From the NCBI RefSeq assembly GCF_035046485.1, contig NC_085137.1:480029396-480093395 (forward strand): a stretch of DNA of 64,000 nt, in the 5' to 3' direction. Position numbers and translations under genes: made by a program. The notes below the pieces were generated by a model, which saw nothing but the letters and a program-made list of their open reading frames with translations, did not search any database and had not been told where the DNA came from. Below, one piece after another: positions 46,436 to 57,501 of this stretch. Origin of the DNA: Aedes albopictus. Lineage: Eukaryota > Arthropoda > Insecta > Diptera > Culicidae. Every line of letters begins with the position of its first letter. Within the stretch, counting starts at the first letter, position 1.

Positions 46436-46674
46436 ACTAATAATTCATAAAAAATACGTTTTTTAGTGGAAAACTTCTTCGAAGATGCCATGATGCTAAG
46501 CGGCATGGTTAAAACAGTAACCGTGCAATAGAGTAGTTGGATTTTTGGTGTTCAACATAATAAATCTTGAAAACATCATTCCGTAAAAGTACCGCTTTTT
46601 GAAAACGGCTAATCGAATCTTCGTTAAGTTTTAAAGTGTAGCTGCACAACCCAAGTATCAGTAGGTCGGCTCTA

Positions 46675-47325
46675 GAGTAGGCCGTCCCTTATTTTGCAAA
46701 AATTGGAAATGTTATAAGTTCGTTAGTGGAAAATTATCGTTTTGACTAAGAAATGATCGTGTCAAAATTTGAAGTACATATCTCATGGCCAATTGGTCCC
46801 TCAAGGGGCCTAAAGTTGTCAAAAATTGTATGGGACCAAAAAAGCATGAAATTTTTTTTCGACGGTAAAATACGCTTTTCTACTATAATCGGTGATTTTA
46901 GGACCCTAAAGGGCCAAAAATGTGCTTAGATTTGCGATAACTCTACTCGTTTTTGAGTTATTGAACAAAATAGGGTAAGTTTCCTTCGGAATCTAAAAAA
47001 GAGGTCAAAAATGCTAATTTTTCAGTCGTTTTTTGTCAATATCTTGGAAACGAGTAGATATATCGCAAATCTAAGCACATTTTTGGCCCTAAAGGGTCCT
47101 AAAATAACCGGTTTTAGTGGAATAGCGTATTTTTTTTGTCGATAAAAATTTCATGTTTTTTTGGTCCCATACATTTTTTGACAACTTTAGGCCCCTTGAG
47201 GGACCACTTAGCCTTGAGATACGGACTTCAAATTTTGACACGATCATTTTTTAGCTCAAACGATCATTTTCCACTAACGAACTTATAACATTTCTAAATT
47301 TTGCAAAATAAGGGACGGCCTACTC
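46675..47325. mobile_element. 651-bp palindromic element, TA target site
   Basis: GAGTAGGCCGTCCCTTATTT and its inverse, TA on both sides (46673-46674, 47326-47327). Arms of about 300 bp remain well matched (CCTCAAGGGGCCTAAAGTTG, TGGGACCAAAAAAGCATG) around a centre near 47000. Confidence 0.88.
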
Positions 47326-47704
47326 TAGAGGCACGTTCTCCTCCATTTGGGAAATTTGTGCCTAAACTGCATATTTTGCTTGATTATATAGGTATTAGAA
47401 AACAATAATAAACATGATTAATATCAGACTACATATATTTACCAAATTGAAACTATGAATATGAACAAAAAAAGGAAGATTAACCTGACCGATACAAGTT
47501 GAATTTTCTTACCTTATGATATGTGATTTAAAGTTCTGAGCTTAAAAGTGCGTTGGGCTATGACAAGAATTCGATTGTTTCCAGAAGATAAACGAGCAGG
47601 CCAATATTTATTTCACGAAGGAATTGCTTAGCATCTCGACTGAAAGTTCAACAGGATCCTGGAATGAATCAACATTTTCCAATTAGATTACTGTTTAAAA
47701 AGCA

Positions 47705-47710
47705 TTTATT
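47705..47710 (-). terminator. Poly(A) signal of the 47721 gene
   Basis: TTTATT on the plus strand is AATAAA on the minus strand, 11 bases past the stop codon. Confidence 0.65.
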
Positions 47711-47720
47711 TGTCAAATCC

Positions 47721-48191
47721 TTAAGTATATTTAAAATAATTCAACTTCTTTGACCTACCACTGCCAGCACGACCGTACCGATAATAGCTGGACATTCGCG
47801 GTTTCGCCGAACCCACAGCCATCCGATCCTCCGCTCCTCCAAATTGGTTCCTAATGTGCTTGCCAATCGCGGTACCAATCAACCGAATCAAATGGGGCCG
47901 AATTGCAGACCATAGCGGGTACGCCACTGTTGATAGTAGTTGCCGTTGTGTACGGCGGCCCTTGTTCGATGGGGACATCAGCAAGAGATCCAAATCCTGC
48001 TTCTCCAGCGGCAGTTCGTCGGACGTTGCTGCTGGCTCGTCCGATCGTAATTTCAGCTTCCGTTGCTCCTCCACTGGCGAAGTTGATGCTTCTTCGATGG
48101 TTGATGAGTCGTCCTCTTCAATCGGGGCACAGTTGCACGAGTACCACAAAAAGACTACACTGACAAGGATCAAGTACGGTAAGAACTTCAT
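47721..48191 (-). CDS. Secreted basic protein, possible propeptide; unknown function
   Basis: 156 residues; family not recognised. The signal peptide is MKFLPYLILVSVVFLWYSCN then CA, cleaved near residue 22. An acidic serine/threonine-rich stretch follows (25-45), then a dibasic site KGRR (77-80). Next comes a conserved-looking amphipathic segment VAYPLWSAIRPHLIRLIGTA (89-108), then a basic tail with SSYYRYGR (134-141) and GRSKK (145-149). Furin-like sites and a glycine followed by arginine after RY could allow processing to an amidated peptide, but this is speculation. The start is the ATG at 48191; there is no ATG further upstream in frame. A TATA-like GATAAAA and TCATT lie upstream, and AATAAA is 11 bases past the stop. 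Confidence 0.75.
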   Translation of the reverse strand: MKFLPYLILVSVVFLWYSCNCAPIEEDDSSTIEEASTSPVEEQRKLKLRSDEPAATSDELPLEKQDLDLLLMSPSNKGRRTQRQLLSTVAYPLWSAIRPHLIRLIGTAIGKHIRNQFGGAEDRMAVGSAKPRMSSYYRYGRAGSGRSKKLNYFKYT

Positions 48192-48251
48192 GGTGATTGT
48201 CAAATGCTAGGATAGTCAGATGGTGTTGCTTTCTCTGTACTTGCTAGTGAG

Positions 48252-48287
48252 AATGATTCCCGATCTTCCGAACGAAGTGGTTTTATC
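48252..48287 (-). promoter_or_regulatory. Likely core promoter of the 47721 gene
   Basis: On the minus strand GATAAAA (48287-48281) precedes TCATT (48256-48252), spacing 33 bases to the A. Confidence 0.5.
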
Positions 48288-48299
48288 TCAATGTAGGTA

Positions 48300-49557
48300 C
48301 ATTTCTCCTAAAAGATTTGATTCCTTTACAGCGGCAGGGCAGGAAAAAATGTGGGTACCATTGAGGAGGTAGCTAAAAGTAACTATAACCCTGCCTGATG
48401 GTTGAAAGGAAAACCCCAGATAAAGCCTTTTGAATTTTAGTGACAGTATGGGATAGACCCATTGACAGAAATTTTAATTGAGCGGGATTTCACAAAAATC
48501 ACCATTCACCAAATCATCGTTATCATTGACAAAAATCATCGTTATCATTGAAAGAGTGTTCGCACCTGCGCACACTCTGAAATCGTAAAATGTTCTTATG
48601 AGAAATTGAGGTGTGACAAAGAAGGGCTTTACCATGTTATTGGATTTGTACTGTAACATGATTTCGAACTGAAAGTTACTTCGAAAAAGCTTCGATGAGG
48701 ACTAGGAACCCGAGCAGAAGGGAATTCCTTGCAAAGAGCGACCTGTGCTTTGATACCGGATATTGTTATCGTTCTGTTATTGTACGAAAAGTTGTGGGAC
48801 CATTACAATTCAGGTTCAGTTAATAATCTATCGCTCAATTGACACTATTTCAACCAGGGGAACATGTTCCACGAAACACAGCGTCGTGCAACTTCCCAAC
48901 AGAAGGCGCTAGTGTGAAACGTCAAAATGTGAAGAAGAACGACGGTTATGAAGGCCAGATGGATCGTGGTTGATGGAAGTTTTGTCAGTGTTACGTCTGT
49001 TTGTCTGTGTTAATATCTTGATACAACAACTGTTCAAAATGGACACCAAAAACTGTGAAAAGTAATGGCGCGAAATCTCGCTCTCAGGGTAATGGTTCGT
49101 GTGCAACCGAATCGAAGAACCACCACGAGGGCTCGACACGAAGATCAATGATAACGGCACGATCACGCGGACATAAGCAGGATCGTGAAAACTGGTACCT
49201 ATAGATAGACTAACCCTTGTAAGCCTGACCAAACGAACTGAAAACTTTGCCATTCAGCAGATGTAGACAGCAAACACGTGTTCACAGTTGATGATCGAAA
49301 TTTTACCAATTTAATTTTTCTTGGCGGGGGGAAAATATACATACAGTCAGGTCTTTTTTATGCGGTTGGCCGACCGCGTATCTAAATGAAAACTCCATTA
49401 TTTTTCTTTTTTCATCGTTTTATGTTTGCATGATCCGTTGTGAAATGGTGGGACTTTTTCACGCGATTTTTTTATGGATTTTGAACTGAGTTCACGAATA
49501 TGCGCGGTACTTGGGGGATACGTATACAAAACTGACAAAACTGACAACTGATATGTA
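48300..49557. other. No gene seen
   Basis: Mixed intergenic sequence. CAGTCAGGTCTTTTTTATGC at 49344 resembles a Tc1/mariner-type terminus, but no inverse partner was found. Confidence 0.4.
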
Positions 49558-49744
49558 GGGTCTGGGACCTGTTCTGGGCACTAGTTGCTATAACTCAGTT
49601 AATTTCAAACCGATTGACTAGAATTTTGGAACATGGCTACGTATCTGATAGTGTTACAAAAATGAAGTCAATAGGTTTAAAATTGACTGAGTTATAGCAG
49701 TAAGTGCCCAAAATAGGCCCCTCTGCCCAAATGGTCGCAGACCC
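49558..49744. mobile_element. 187-bp MITE, TA target site
   Basis: GGGTCTGGGACC and the inverse GGTCGCAGACCC, TA on both sides (49556-49557, 49745-49746). TAACTCAGTTAATT and AATTGACTGAGTTA also pair inside. Confidence 0.65.
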
Positions 49745-49780
49745 TACCAATATTTATTTGCTTTAAACATCACATGAGCC

Positions 49781-49880
49781 GGGGCCCGTGGCGTAGTGGC
49801 TGCACGTTCACTTCATAAGTGGATAGTCATGGGTTCGATCCCAGCCCCGACACGTGCAATTTTTCGTCAGTTGCTCTTCC
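49781..49880 (+). mobile_element. Feilai-like SINE head (tRNA-related), 3'-truncated
   Basis: GGCCCGTGGCGTAGTGGCTG (A-box) and GGGTTCGATCCCAGCCCC (B-box), followed by GCAATTTTTCGTCAGTTGCT, the same head-body junction as 45132-45550. The sequence then changes abruptly to degenerate repeat. It is not a functional tRNA. Confidence 0.75.
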
Positions 49881-50205
49881 TCGAAGTATTTCTGCAAAAA
49901 TTCTTGGAGAAATTCTTAGAGACGTTCTAAGAGGAACTTGTAAGAATTCATGGCAAAATCACTGAAAGAATTCAGTAGGTATTCCTGGAAGCTAGATAAT
50001 CATCGAGAGAAATTCCTGGAGGTACACTAAAAGGAATTCCTTGGAGGAAAATTCATATAGACAACACTGGGACAATCTCAAAAAGAATTTCTGGAGGATT
50101 CCTTAGCGATATTCGTGGAGCAATACCAACAGGGAATTCTAGAGGAATTTCTAGAAGACTTTATGAATGAGTCGAAGCTAGAAATTATGTATATTAACAA
50201 TCCTG
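49881..50205. repeat. Degenerate GGAATTCCT-type periodic repeat
   Basis: Repeating words GAAATTCTTAGAGACG, AGGAATTCCTTGGAGGA and GGGAATTCTAGAGG. Frames are low-complexity shadows. Confidence 0.55.
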
Positions 50206-50476
50206 GATAAGTCATATTGCACTGTGATTCCTGCAGAGATTTATTCAAGGATTCTTCCAGGAAACCCTTTTGGGTACCTCATGTTGAAATTCATATTCTA
50301 TTTCAGATTGGGCGTTATGTCAAGAAAAAAGAGTAAGCAGTGATTTCTTGCGTTTATTTCTATTTTAATTTTTAGTATTTAATTTCGTTAGTTTTGAAAT
50401 TTATTTTTTGTGGCTTGTGCTCAGCAAGCCTGTTATTCAGGTTATTCATGTTATTCAGGTTTTCCGCTCAAAATTA

Positions 50477-50995
50477 GACGGGCTTGGTGGTCTAGTGGCT
50501 ATCGCTTCTAATTCGTATGCAGAAGGTCCTGGGTCCGCGTCCGTACACACTTTTTTTGTATCTTTCTATAAACTTTCTCTCTTCTCTCTATATAAACAAC
50601 TCATGTATATTCACATCTTCATAGTCATCGCTAGAGCAGAAAATGGGGTTGAAAAATCCGGTATCCTTCCTTCCTACGAATTATGCAATCATGCGGCACA
50701 GCTAGGCATTATATTCAGAGTAATAAACACACTAAACTTCCACCTTACGCCCTGCGTCCACGCACCAATGTGTGAACCCTCTGCCAACTATATCCAACCA
50801 ACACTCCGACATCCGCATGAATTTGTACAGACGCAGAGGTATATTCGGTCTGCTGTGGATACAAACGATTGTAATCATCACTTCCTTCCTCTTCCCTGAC
50901 GTGCAGGGTGCCATTGTCGCCTAAAATTGAAAGACCACGAACACTTACACATTGAAGATGCCTGCTAGTACCCGGCAGCTATCTCATTGGTTCCT
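50477..50995 (+). mobile_element. tRNA-derived repeat (second SINE-like family), copy 1
   Basis: GGCTTGGTGGTCTAGTGGCT (A-box) and GGTCCTGGGTCCG (B-box), followed by a body of about 450 bp ending near TTGAAGATGCCTGCTAGTAC. The body recurs at 58385-59000. The apparent reading frame at 50408-50899 is an accident of the repeat. Confidence 0.7.
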
Positions 50996-51062
50996 TGTGT
51001 GAGTGTAGCTGATCTGGCGATACTGGAGTAGCATCCACGGGCGGTCAATCAAGCTCAAGCTC

Positions 51063-51262
51063 AATACCAAGAGAAAAAAAATACAAAAGAAATCGAGAGA
51101 AAAATCAAAGAAAGAATCTCAGAAGGGATTCCAGAAAAAAATCCTAAAGGTACCCTAAGAATAATCTCTGAATGCACTTCAGGAGGAATTTCTATAGAAA
51201 ACCTGCGAGAAATCATTGAAACATTCTTAGGAGGACTCAAGGAGAAATTCTTGGAGAAATCC
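51063..51262. repeat. Degenerate GGAATTCCT-type periodic repeat
   Basis: AAGAATCTCAGAAGGGATTCC, GGAGGAATTTCTATAG and related words directly precede the foldback element at 51268. Confidence 0.5.
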
Positions 51263-51309
51263 AGCAACCAGAGTAACACACTTGTCACAGAAGAGTCCCG
51301 GCGACACAG

Positions 51310-53373
51310 CCCAAGTAACAATTATACTTTTGTGGCAATCCTGAAGTAATTTCTAAGATAGAATAATAAAGCTTAGCAATAAAGCTCTTTGTTCTGCAAA
51401 TCTGAGATAAAATAGGCATAAAACATCCATAACACTAATCTGGCCCACTCTTCAGGAGATCTTCAAAGCTGCTTTTGAAGACTTCTTTGAAACTAGTTGT
51501 ATTTATGTACTCGCACTGATGATTGATTATAAGAACTTCATGAAACTTTAACAAGAATAGCATGTTGATCTTTTAGCTGTCTTTCTCAAAAGTGTCAACA
51601 GTGCATAATAAATGAAATCTTTTACCTTAGCATTATGCAGATGCAAACAAGTTTTGTTTCATGAATGAAATGTTAATTGAACTGCAAATTAATTTTCATC
51701 AAATTGAAATGACTGAAGCATTAAAATTGCCTGACAGATCCATTGATGACAGGGAATCAAAATTTTCCGTGCCATACCCACTTTTTCGTTGATATGCCGC
51801 CCAAAACATACGAAAATAACAAAGCGCCCCAAAAATAATATCAATCATTAATATACGAAGACATAAATTTCCTATAAAAACAAGGTCGGCCATTTGGCCG
51901 AATGCCGTTTGGCCGAATGCCGTTTGGCCGAATGCCGTTTGGCCGAACGCCATTTGGCCGAATGCCATCTGGCCGAAAGGGTCGTTTGGCCGAATGCCGT
52001 TTGGCCGAATCGTTATCAAAATAATTCAGAAGATGTTTTTGACATTCTAACTGCCAATATGATCATCAGAAATATTTCCTTCTTTTAATCATAGGCTATT
52101 CTTTCTAGTTTTGACATTCAGGGATTAGTTGGCGTTGAAACTGCCTATATTTTATCAAAGATTTTTCCTTCTTTGGCTCATAGGCTGTTCTTTCAAGTTC
52201 AAGTGAGGCTGGGAACAGTGGTATGGTCACTTAACTTCATCATTCATTTTTCGGCCAAACGGCATTCGGCCAAACGGTGTTCGGCCAAATGACCCGGAAC
52301 CTAAAAACAAAAGGCTACGCCACTTTTTCAATTCTGTCTAGACATGGCTGCCGTTCCAAGCGAACAAAACTCTTGCAGCCGCCATCAATTGTTATTACTT
52401 TTAATCCAAAGCCCCTCAAAACAATGATGGAACCAACTCACCTTGCATGAAAGTTACAGCCTTTATTGAAGATTGTTTTTACTAGTTATGATCTTAAGGC
52501 AGATTTGTTCGTCTTAAATGAAACTTTTTCGTTTTATTCAAGAGTAACAGCCTTTGACAATTGTTTGTTTACGTTTTCGATGCTAGAAAGTTTTCTCTGT
52601 ACATTTCGCGGTGTTTCGCGTCAAGATGTGCCAATTCTATTTTGTTTCCCTGTATTTTTGCAATTAATAATGAAGTGCAACTTACTAAAATTACGCTATT
52701 TGGCATGAGCTTCAGCAGAGTCACAGTAAGTACCCATTTCATTTTCGATTCGCACAGCTGTGGCCTGTGTGAGGAACTGGTTGAAGGCAGGACGACAGCA
52801 GCCAACTACTCGCATTTTTGATTGGCCGTAAAATCATTATTTCGTTGAAAAGATTACTTTTTAGCACAAGAATGGCTAAATTATCAGTGAGCAAAAATGT
52901 TTATCTGTTTATATTTGCATGAGAACGCGGTTTTTCAACCAATTTGTTACATTCATTATTTGGATTGAAAAATAGTTCGTTGTATTATTGTTATTTCGCA
53001 TAGTTCTTGTTGCAGAGTAATGGCTCTACCTCAAAAATAGAAGGCTTCAAAAAGTTTTTAAAGGAGGATTAGTCAGATAAAATGCGCTTGAATAAACGAA
53101 GCATAAACTTTTAATAAAATATGTTGATGTTATGTGTTGAAAATAACTTCAAATACGCCTTAAAACTTATTATAAGATTTAATGCTCTTGTACATTCAGT
53201 TGTTTTATGCGCGAATTTTAAAATTAACTTGAAGATAACTTGAAAACCGCAAACGAACGAAGATTGTTTTCTCTTGATAAAAACAACTACAAATGTTCCA
53301 TGGATTGGTCATGCTGTGATAAAGCTTCCATAAAAATAATCAAATCTAAAAGGAATTGAAATTGTTACTTGGG
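51310..53373. mobile_element. 2.06-kb element, CCCAAGTAACAATT ends, 2-bp AG duplication
   Basis: CCCAAGTAACAATTATAC and the inverse AATTGTTACTTGGG, with AG on both sides (51308-51309, 53374-53375). The opposite arm of the host foldback element shows the uninterrupted CACAGGTTTTTGTTGCGCAG. It contains the second minisatellite-armed foldback element. There is no transposase frame. Confidence 0.8.
51884..52294. mobile_element. Foldback element with minisatellite arms, copy 2
   Basis: The left arm has repeats of TTTGGCCGAATGCCG (about 51890-52010). The right arm has inverted CGGCATTCGGCCAAA units (52250-52290). The core again has two related blocks with TTTCCTTCTTT...CATAGGCTATTCTTTC. The arm unit differs from copy 1 (34801-35395), but within this copy the arms match each other. 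Confidence 0.72.
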
Positions 53374-53430
53374 AGGTTTATGTTGCGCAGAAGTTACTGT
53401 GACTTACTTCTAGCAAGTATGTTTTTATTT

Positions 53431-54483
53431 CCCAGGTAACCACTAAGCATTTGAATAAGCCGTACAGCAGCCCGTATAATGCATTCGAACTGCTTGCTGC
53501 CCTACCTAAGCAGTTCGAATGCATAACTGCCTTCAAATAGCATAAGCTGTGCTACGCAAAAGCTTTTGGTTGTTAATTAGCATTTCAACTGCTTGAGGGG
53601 TTTTGCCAAGAGCAAAGAGGATGGGTGATATGTTATGCATTTCACAGCACATGTTGTCTTTCTCTAACAGGGCCAACGCTTCTGTTTACAAAGTTGTGCA
53701 TCACATTTGCTTCTTCTTTTTCCCTCACTCATTCATCAGCTCAGAAGCAAACATTATTGCTGGTTTGGATTGGGAACTTGGCCATCAGAAAATTACTAAT
53801 TCCCATTTCGTCAGAAAATGTGTCCCGGAATAGGTAGATGCTTTGGCGGATCATAGGATTATTCAAAAGAGGAATGCTCAACACACAATGAAAAACCTCT
53901 TTGAAAACAAGTTTTGTGAATTGACTCTGCTGCTGATGCTGCTGCTGACGGTTCAAGATGCTACAGCTGTTCCCATGGCGTGCGTTAATTTTATCCCCAA
54001 TATAAAGAATGCTCGGAAAACCATTCTTTATATTGGGGATCAAATCAACGCACGCCATCGGAACAGCTGTAGCATCGTGGATCAGCAGCAGCAGCAGATT
54101 GATAAGTTAATATGATTGAGTAATCTTCGGATCGTAAGTTCAAACCCAAATCACTACTAGAACATGCAAAAAAATAACACCTAGCACCAGCTGGCGTCGG
54201 AGTGTTGTGGAAGGGCGAGGAAGCGGAGAAGCAGGCTGAGAGAGCGAGAAGCAGAAGCAAATCTATTTTCATTTTGTTTTGCTCGATGAGGCGTTACGCT
54301 TCTTTGACATTTTCTCACGACGTTCCTGAAGGTGTAGCACTAAGACAGCCCGTTATTTTGCCAAAACCTGCAGTGAGGTAGCACTATAGGCGTATATACG
54401 GCTAATTCGCATTAAACGCCTTGTCGTAAAGGCAACTATAATGCTGAAGGAGTGCTATTTTAAATGCTTACTGGTTACTTGGG
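53431..54483. mobile_element. 1.05-kb element, CCCAGGTAACCA ends, 2-bp TT duplication
   Basis: CCCAGGTAACCACTAAGCAT and the inverse ATGCTTACTGGTTACTTGGG, with TT on both sides (53429-53430, 54484-54485). It is closest to the element at 5289-6153. A CTG-rich palindrome occupies its middle (53926-54098). Confidence 0.75.
53926..54098. repeat. Palindrome with CTG/CAG-rich base
   Basis: GATGCTACAGCTGTTCCCAT, GGCGTGCGTTAATTTTATCC and CCAATATAAAGAATG recur inverted at 54005-54080. CTGCTGCTGATGCTGCTGC on the left faces CAGCAGCAGCAG on the right. The stem is about 75 bp with a very short loop near 54014. Confidence 0.85.
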
Positions 54484-54488
54484 TTGTT

Positions 54489-55440
54489 ACACGCAAATAA
54501 AACCGTTCCGGATATTGTCAACAATCCGTCACGAATTTCGGAACAGGCACGAATTCGCTTTACGAATATACACCATGAATTAATATCACGGAATCGGGAA
54601 CTATGTTCCCCAAAATATTCGTAACGCCTGCTGGACTGAGCATTGGTGCCAGGAGACGGAAATTGTGTTCACAGATATGAGAACATTGTTCATTCTAGGT
54701 TCTCGTGAACGTGATCAAAATCATGGAAACGGGATCCACAGTTCATGGTCCGCTCTCAGTAAATTTGTTTGACAGTCATTTTTTTGAACTTATACTGATC
54801 ATTCACTTATTACACAATTAGCAGAGCATTGACACGAACAAATGATACTTGATATACGGTAAAATGCATCCATTCCACTAGCGTAGTACTTTTTGAGAAT
54901 TAATTACCGTGACCATAAAATCTCCGAAGTTTGAAAACCAACAGCACAATGTTCCGCTTTGTTACATGTTTTGCGACGGTGGCTTACCTGCAGCAGCTGC
55001 TGATGTTTTAGGAACAAGAACTAAATTAATACAAAGCTAGGAAAATAAATAAAGGCACTTCTAAAATAAATGAATAAATAATTCACTGCATTTGCCTCAC
55101 TTTGATTGCAACTTTGTGACTTCCGTACCAACTGCCGTGGGTTTGTTTTTACTCAAGCGCTTGCAAGAATGACAGCGCGCATGAACGGAGATCTCATTAT
55201 CTGGAACAAAATCACAAAAATGGTAACACCCGTTCTCGATACCGTGATTTCTGTTATTATTTTTGGAGGCGTTACTAAACGACGATGCGGTTTGGCAGGC
55301 GTGAACTATGTTCTTATATTTGAGTGCATATTCATAAAAGCTAGATGCTTGCGTTCACGATTACTAGAATTAAATCACGCATTTAGTAAAGGTAGGCGTT
55401 CTCCTTTTCACGATATTGAGAACGGATTTTTATGCGTGTA
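54489..55440. other. Interior of the foldback element; no gene seen
   Basis: Imperfectly self-complementary around a centre near 54970: ACACGCAAATAAAACCGTTC on the left faces the inverse text near 55425. Short frames here have no motif. Confidence 0.5.
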
Positions 55441-55524
55441 GAAGTAAGTCACAGTGTTCTCTGCGCAACAAAAACCTGTGCCGTCGTGACTCTTCTGTGA
55501 CAAGTGTGTTACTTGGGAAGGAAT

Positions 55525-56165
55525 GCTTGATGGAAGTCCGGAGGAAATATCTAAAAGCATCTTGGAAGAATATCCAGAAAGAACCCTTAACCTTCCAGGA
55601 CGCGCGCCATCAAGCAACCGAAACTGCATCGCGCTCGCGCTGTATACGAAGAGCGAGGTTTTTTAGTAGTGTTGTACTTTTTACAACAGCGCGCGCGCTG
55701 AAGAGTTAAAAAATCTCTGTTGCAATCTCAGGAATAACCCGAGAAAGATTCCCAGAAAAAAAACCCAATAGAATCCCGGGAAAAATCCAGAAAAAAATTA
55801 GAGAAATCCTTGACAAATTCCTAGACAACGACGTAGCCAGCTTTTGCTTTTATCTTGCTTACTCTGCTAAGCAAACACGAGAAAGAGGAGGATGAAGACA
55901 GGGGCCATTCACCCTTGGTGTCATCCCGCTCTTTCTCTTCTTTGTTTAGGAGAGTGATCTTTAAAAAAGAAAAAGCTGGCTACGCCGTTGATCCTGGAGG
56001 AATCTTTGAAACTTTTGGGGTGGAAATCCCTAGACAGGAGATATTTATAAAGAAATTTCGTGAGACATCAATATAAGAATTTTAAATGTTTCAAGAGAGG
56101 AATTCTTGGAGACATCCTTTGAAGAATACTTCAAGGGAATTCCGTGAGCCTTTTTGAAATTTTGT
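55525..56165. repeat. Degenerate GGAATTCCT-type periodic repeat
   Basis: AGGAAATATCTAAAAGC, GAATCCCGGGAAAAATCC, GGAATTCTTGGAGACATCC and similar words on the right side of the foldback element, interrupted by a MITE at 55826-55990. Confidence 0.5.
55826..55990. mobile_element. 165-bp MITE, CAACGACGTAGCCAGC ends
   Basis: CAACGACGTAGCCAGCTTTT and the inverse AAAAGCTGGCTACGCCGTTG. The target duplication is not clear. Confidence 0.6.
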
Positions 56166-56386
56166 AAATTTCATAAAACCGTAGAACTCGATTTCTAGGT
56201 AAAATATGAAAACAGTTCTACTTATAAATTGTCGAAGCAACAGTCTCGAAATCATCACGTTATTATGCACATAAATTGTAGTCGTTGATAGAAGTTCGCA
56301 ACTTTCGTATCATTTTAAAAACTAGTGTTATATGGCATGTGTAGTACTTTTCCGAAGTCGGAAAGAAGCAGCTGCGATCCAAGTTG

Positions 56387-56552
56387 GGGTTCATTCAAAT
56401 ATTACGTAACGCTAAGGGGGCAGCGAGGGGGTCCAGCGTTGCGTTACGCTTCATACAAAATTTCAAAATTTCCCATACAAAAGTTGTTACGTGGGGGAGG
56501 GAGGGGGTCTAATATTGACAAATGTTGCGTTACGTAATATTTGAATGAACCC
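56387..56552. mobile_element. 166-bp MITE, TTG duplication
   Basis: GGGTTCATTCAAATATTACG and the inverse CGTAATATTTGAATGAACCC, TTG on both sides (56384-56386, 56553-56555). A GTTACGTGGGGGAGGGAGGG block lies inside, similar to the G-runs of the 27183 MITE. Confidence 0.75.
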
Positions 56553-56894
56553 TTGCATGGCGTTGAATTTTTGATGCGGTCCTATCTAAAATAAAGTATG
56601 TTGTACCAAACTAATGGTATAGTATTATGCTAGATGCTGAGATTCATAAGCATCAACTCGAGCATTTTTATTAAAAACAAATATTACACTTGATTTCAGT
56701 GCTGTACCAAGCAAAACATTTCATTTGTACCTATTCATCATTTAATTTAAACTATCTATCACGATGAATGATCATGCGAGCTGTTGGTAAATGTTTGCAT
56801 CGTAATCGAATTTCATGATCCCATTAGTAGACGGACGTGGAACATGTGCTAATACGCATGATCCAATTACTACCACCTAGTATATTTTTCTTGT

Positions 56895-57115
56895 CGGTAT
56901 TCTAACAGGGATAAAACCTGCTTCTCGGCTTTGAGCTAAATTACGTTGTACTTTTTAATTCTGAAGGAAACACGTTTGTATACTTTCATCGTGTGGTACA
57001 AAGATGCTTGATGTTCCCAGAAGGAAAGGGTATTTCTTTCAATGAACGGAACCTAGGCAGTGTAGAGAATCGAACCCAGACACCACAGCATTGCAGTTGC
57101 ACGTTATTCATCCGA
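56895..57115 (-). mobile_element. Degenerate SINE copy upstream of a cuticle gene
   Basis: On the plus strand AAACCTGCTTCTCGG, ATCGTGTGGTACAAAGATG and GAGAATCGAACCCAGACACC follow the order seen in the inverted SINE at 11150-11428; the B-box is on the minus strand. It is quite diverged. Confidence 0.5.
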
Positions 57116-57367
57116 GACAAGACAGACCTCATATAATGCGATTAATATATAGAACTGAGCATCATCAGCATCTTCTATAAAATTTATATCCAGCAATTCA
57201 ATGTCGCATCGAAATTCTACCCTCTGGTGTTGGCTGGTTTCGAAAAAATCTTCTTCCTGTGTTGTCTGCGCCGACAGTGAGAGATCACATAGAGGTATCG
57301 AAAATTTAAAACTTCTAACTGGCGGAGACGCCAAATTGGAATACGAAATTAGCCGATTGAGGTGGTA

Positions 57368-57402
57368 TATAAAAGATTTCCTGCCTTCCAAGACCGCTCA
57401 TA
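57368..57402 (+). promoter_or_regulatory. Core promoter of the 57502 cuticle gene
   Basis: TATAAAA at 57368-57374 (within TATATAAAA) with an initiator-like TCATA near 57398-57402. Confidence 0.65.
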
Positions 57403-57501
57403 TTGACATCCCCAGCAGAAAAACAACAGAAGCGTTGGTGTAGAGTTGCAGTTCCAGAACGCTGGTCAAAGTCTTAAGTCAGTTTTTTTGCAGAAGGAAA
57501 A

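Larger units (their letters stand above)
51268..55517. mobile_element. Foldback element, CCCAAGTAACACAC ends, 2-bp AA duplication, with two nested elements
   Basis: The right end, inverted, reads CCCAAGTAACACACTTGTCA; the left end is CCAGAGTAACACACTTGTCA. AA flanks both sides (51266-51267, 55518-55519). The arm sequence CACAGAAGAGTC...CGGC(A)CACAGG...GTTGCGCAGA...GTGACTTACTTCT can be followed in both arms once the insertions at 51310-53373 and 53431-54483 are discounted. The next arm segment, ACACGCAAATAAAACCGTTC, then resumes at 54489. There is no transposase. Confidence 0.75.

Noticed and set aside
49781..49853. Functional tRNA gene
   Set aside because: The A and B boxes are good, but the sequence runs straight into the SINE body GCAATTTTTCGTCAGTTGCT shared with 45150, with no T-run terminator at the tRNA end.
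50408..50899. 163-codon frame
   Set aside because: It spans the tRNA-like boxes and body of a dispersed repeat; the second copy at 58385 does not keep the frame.
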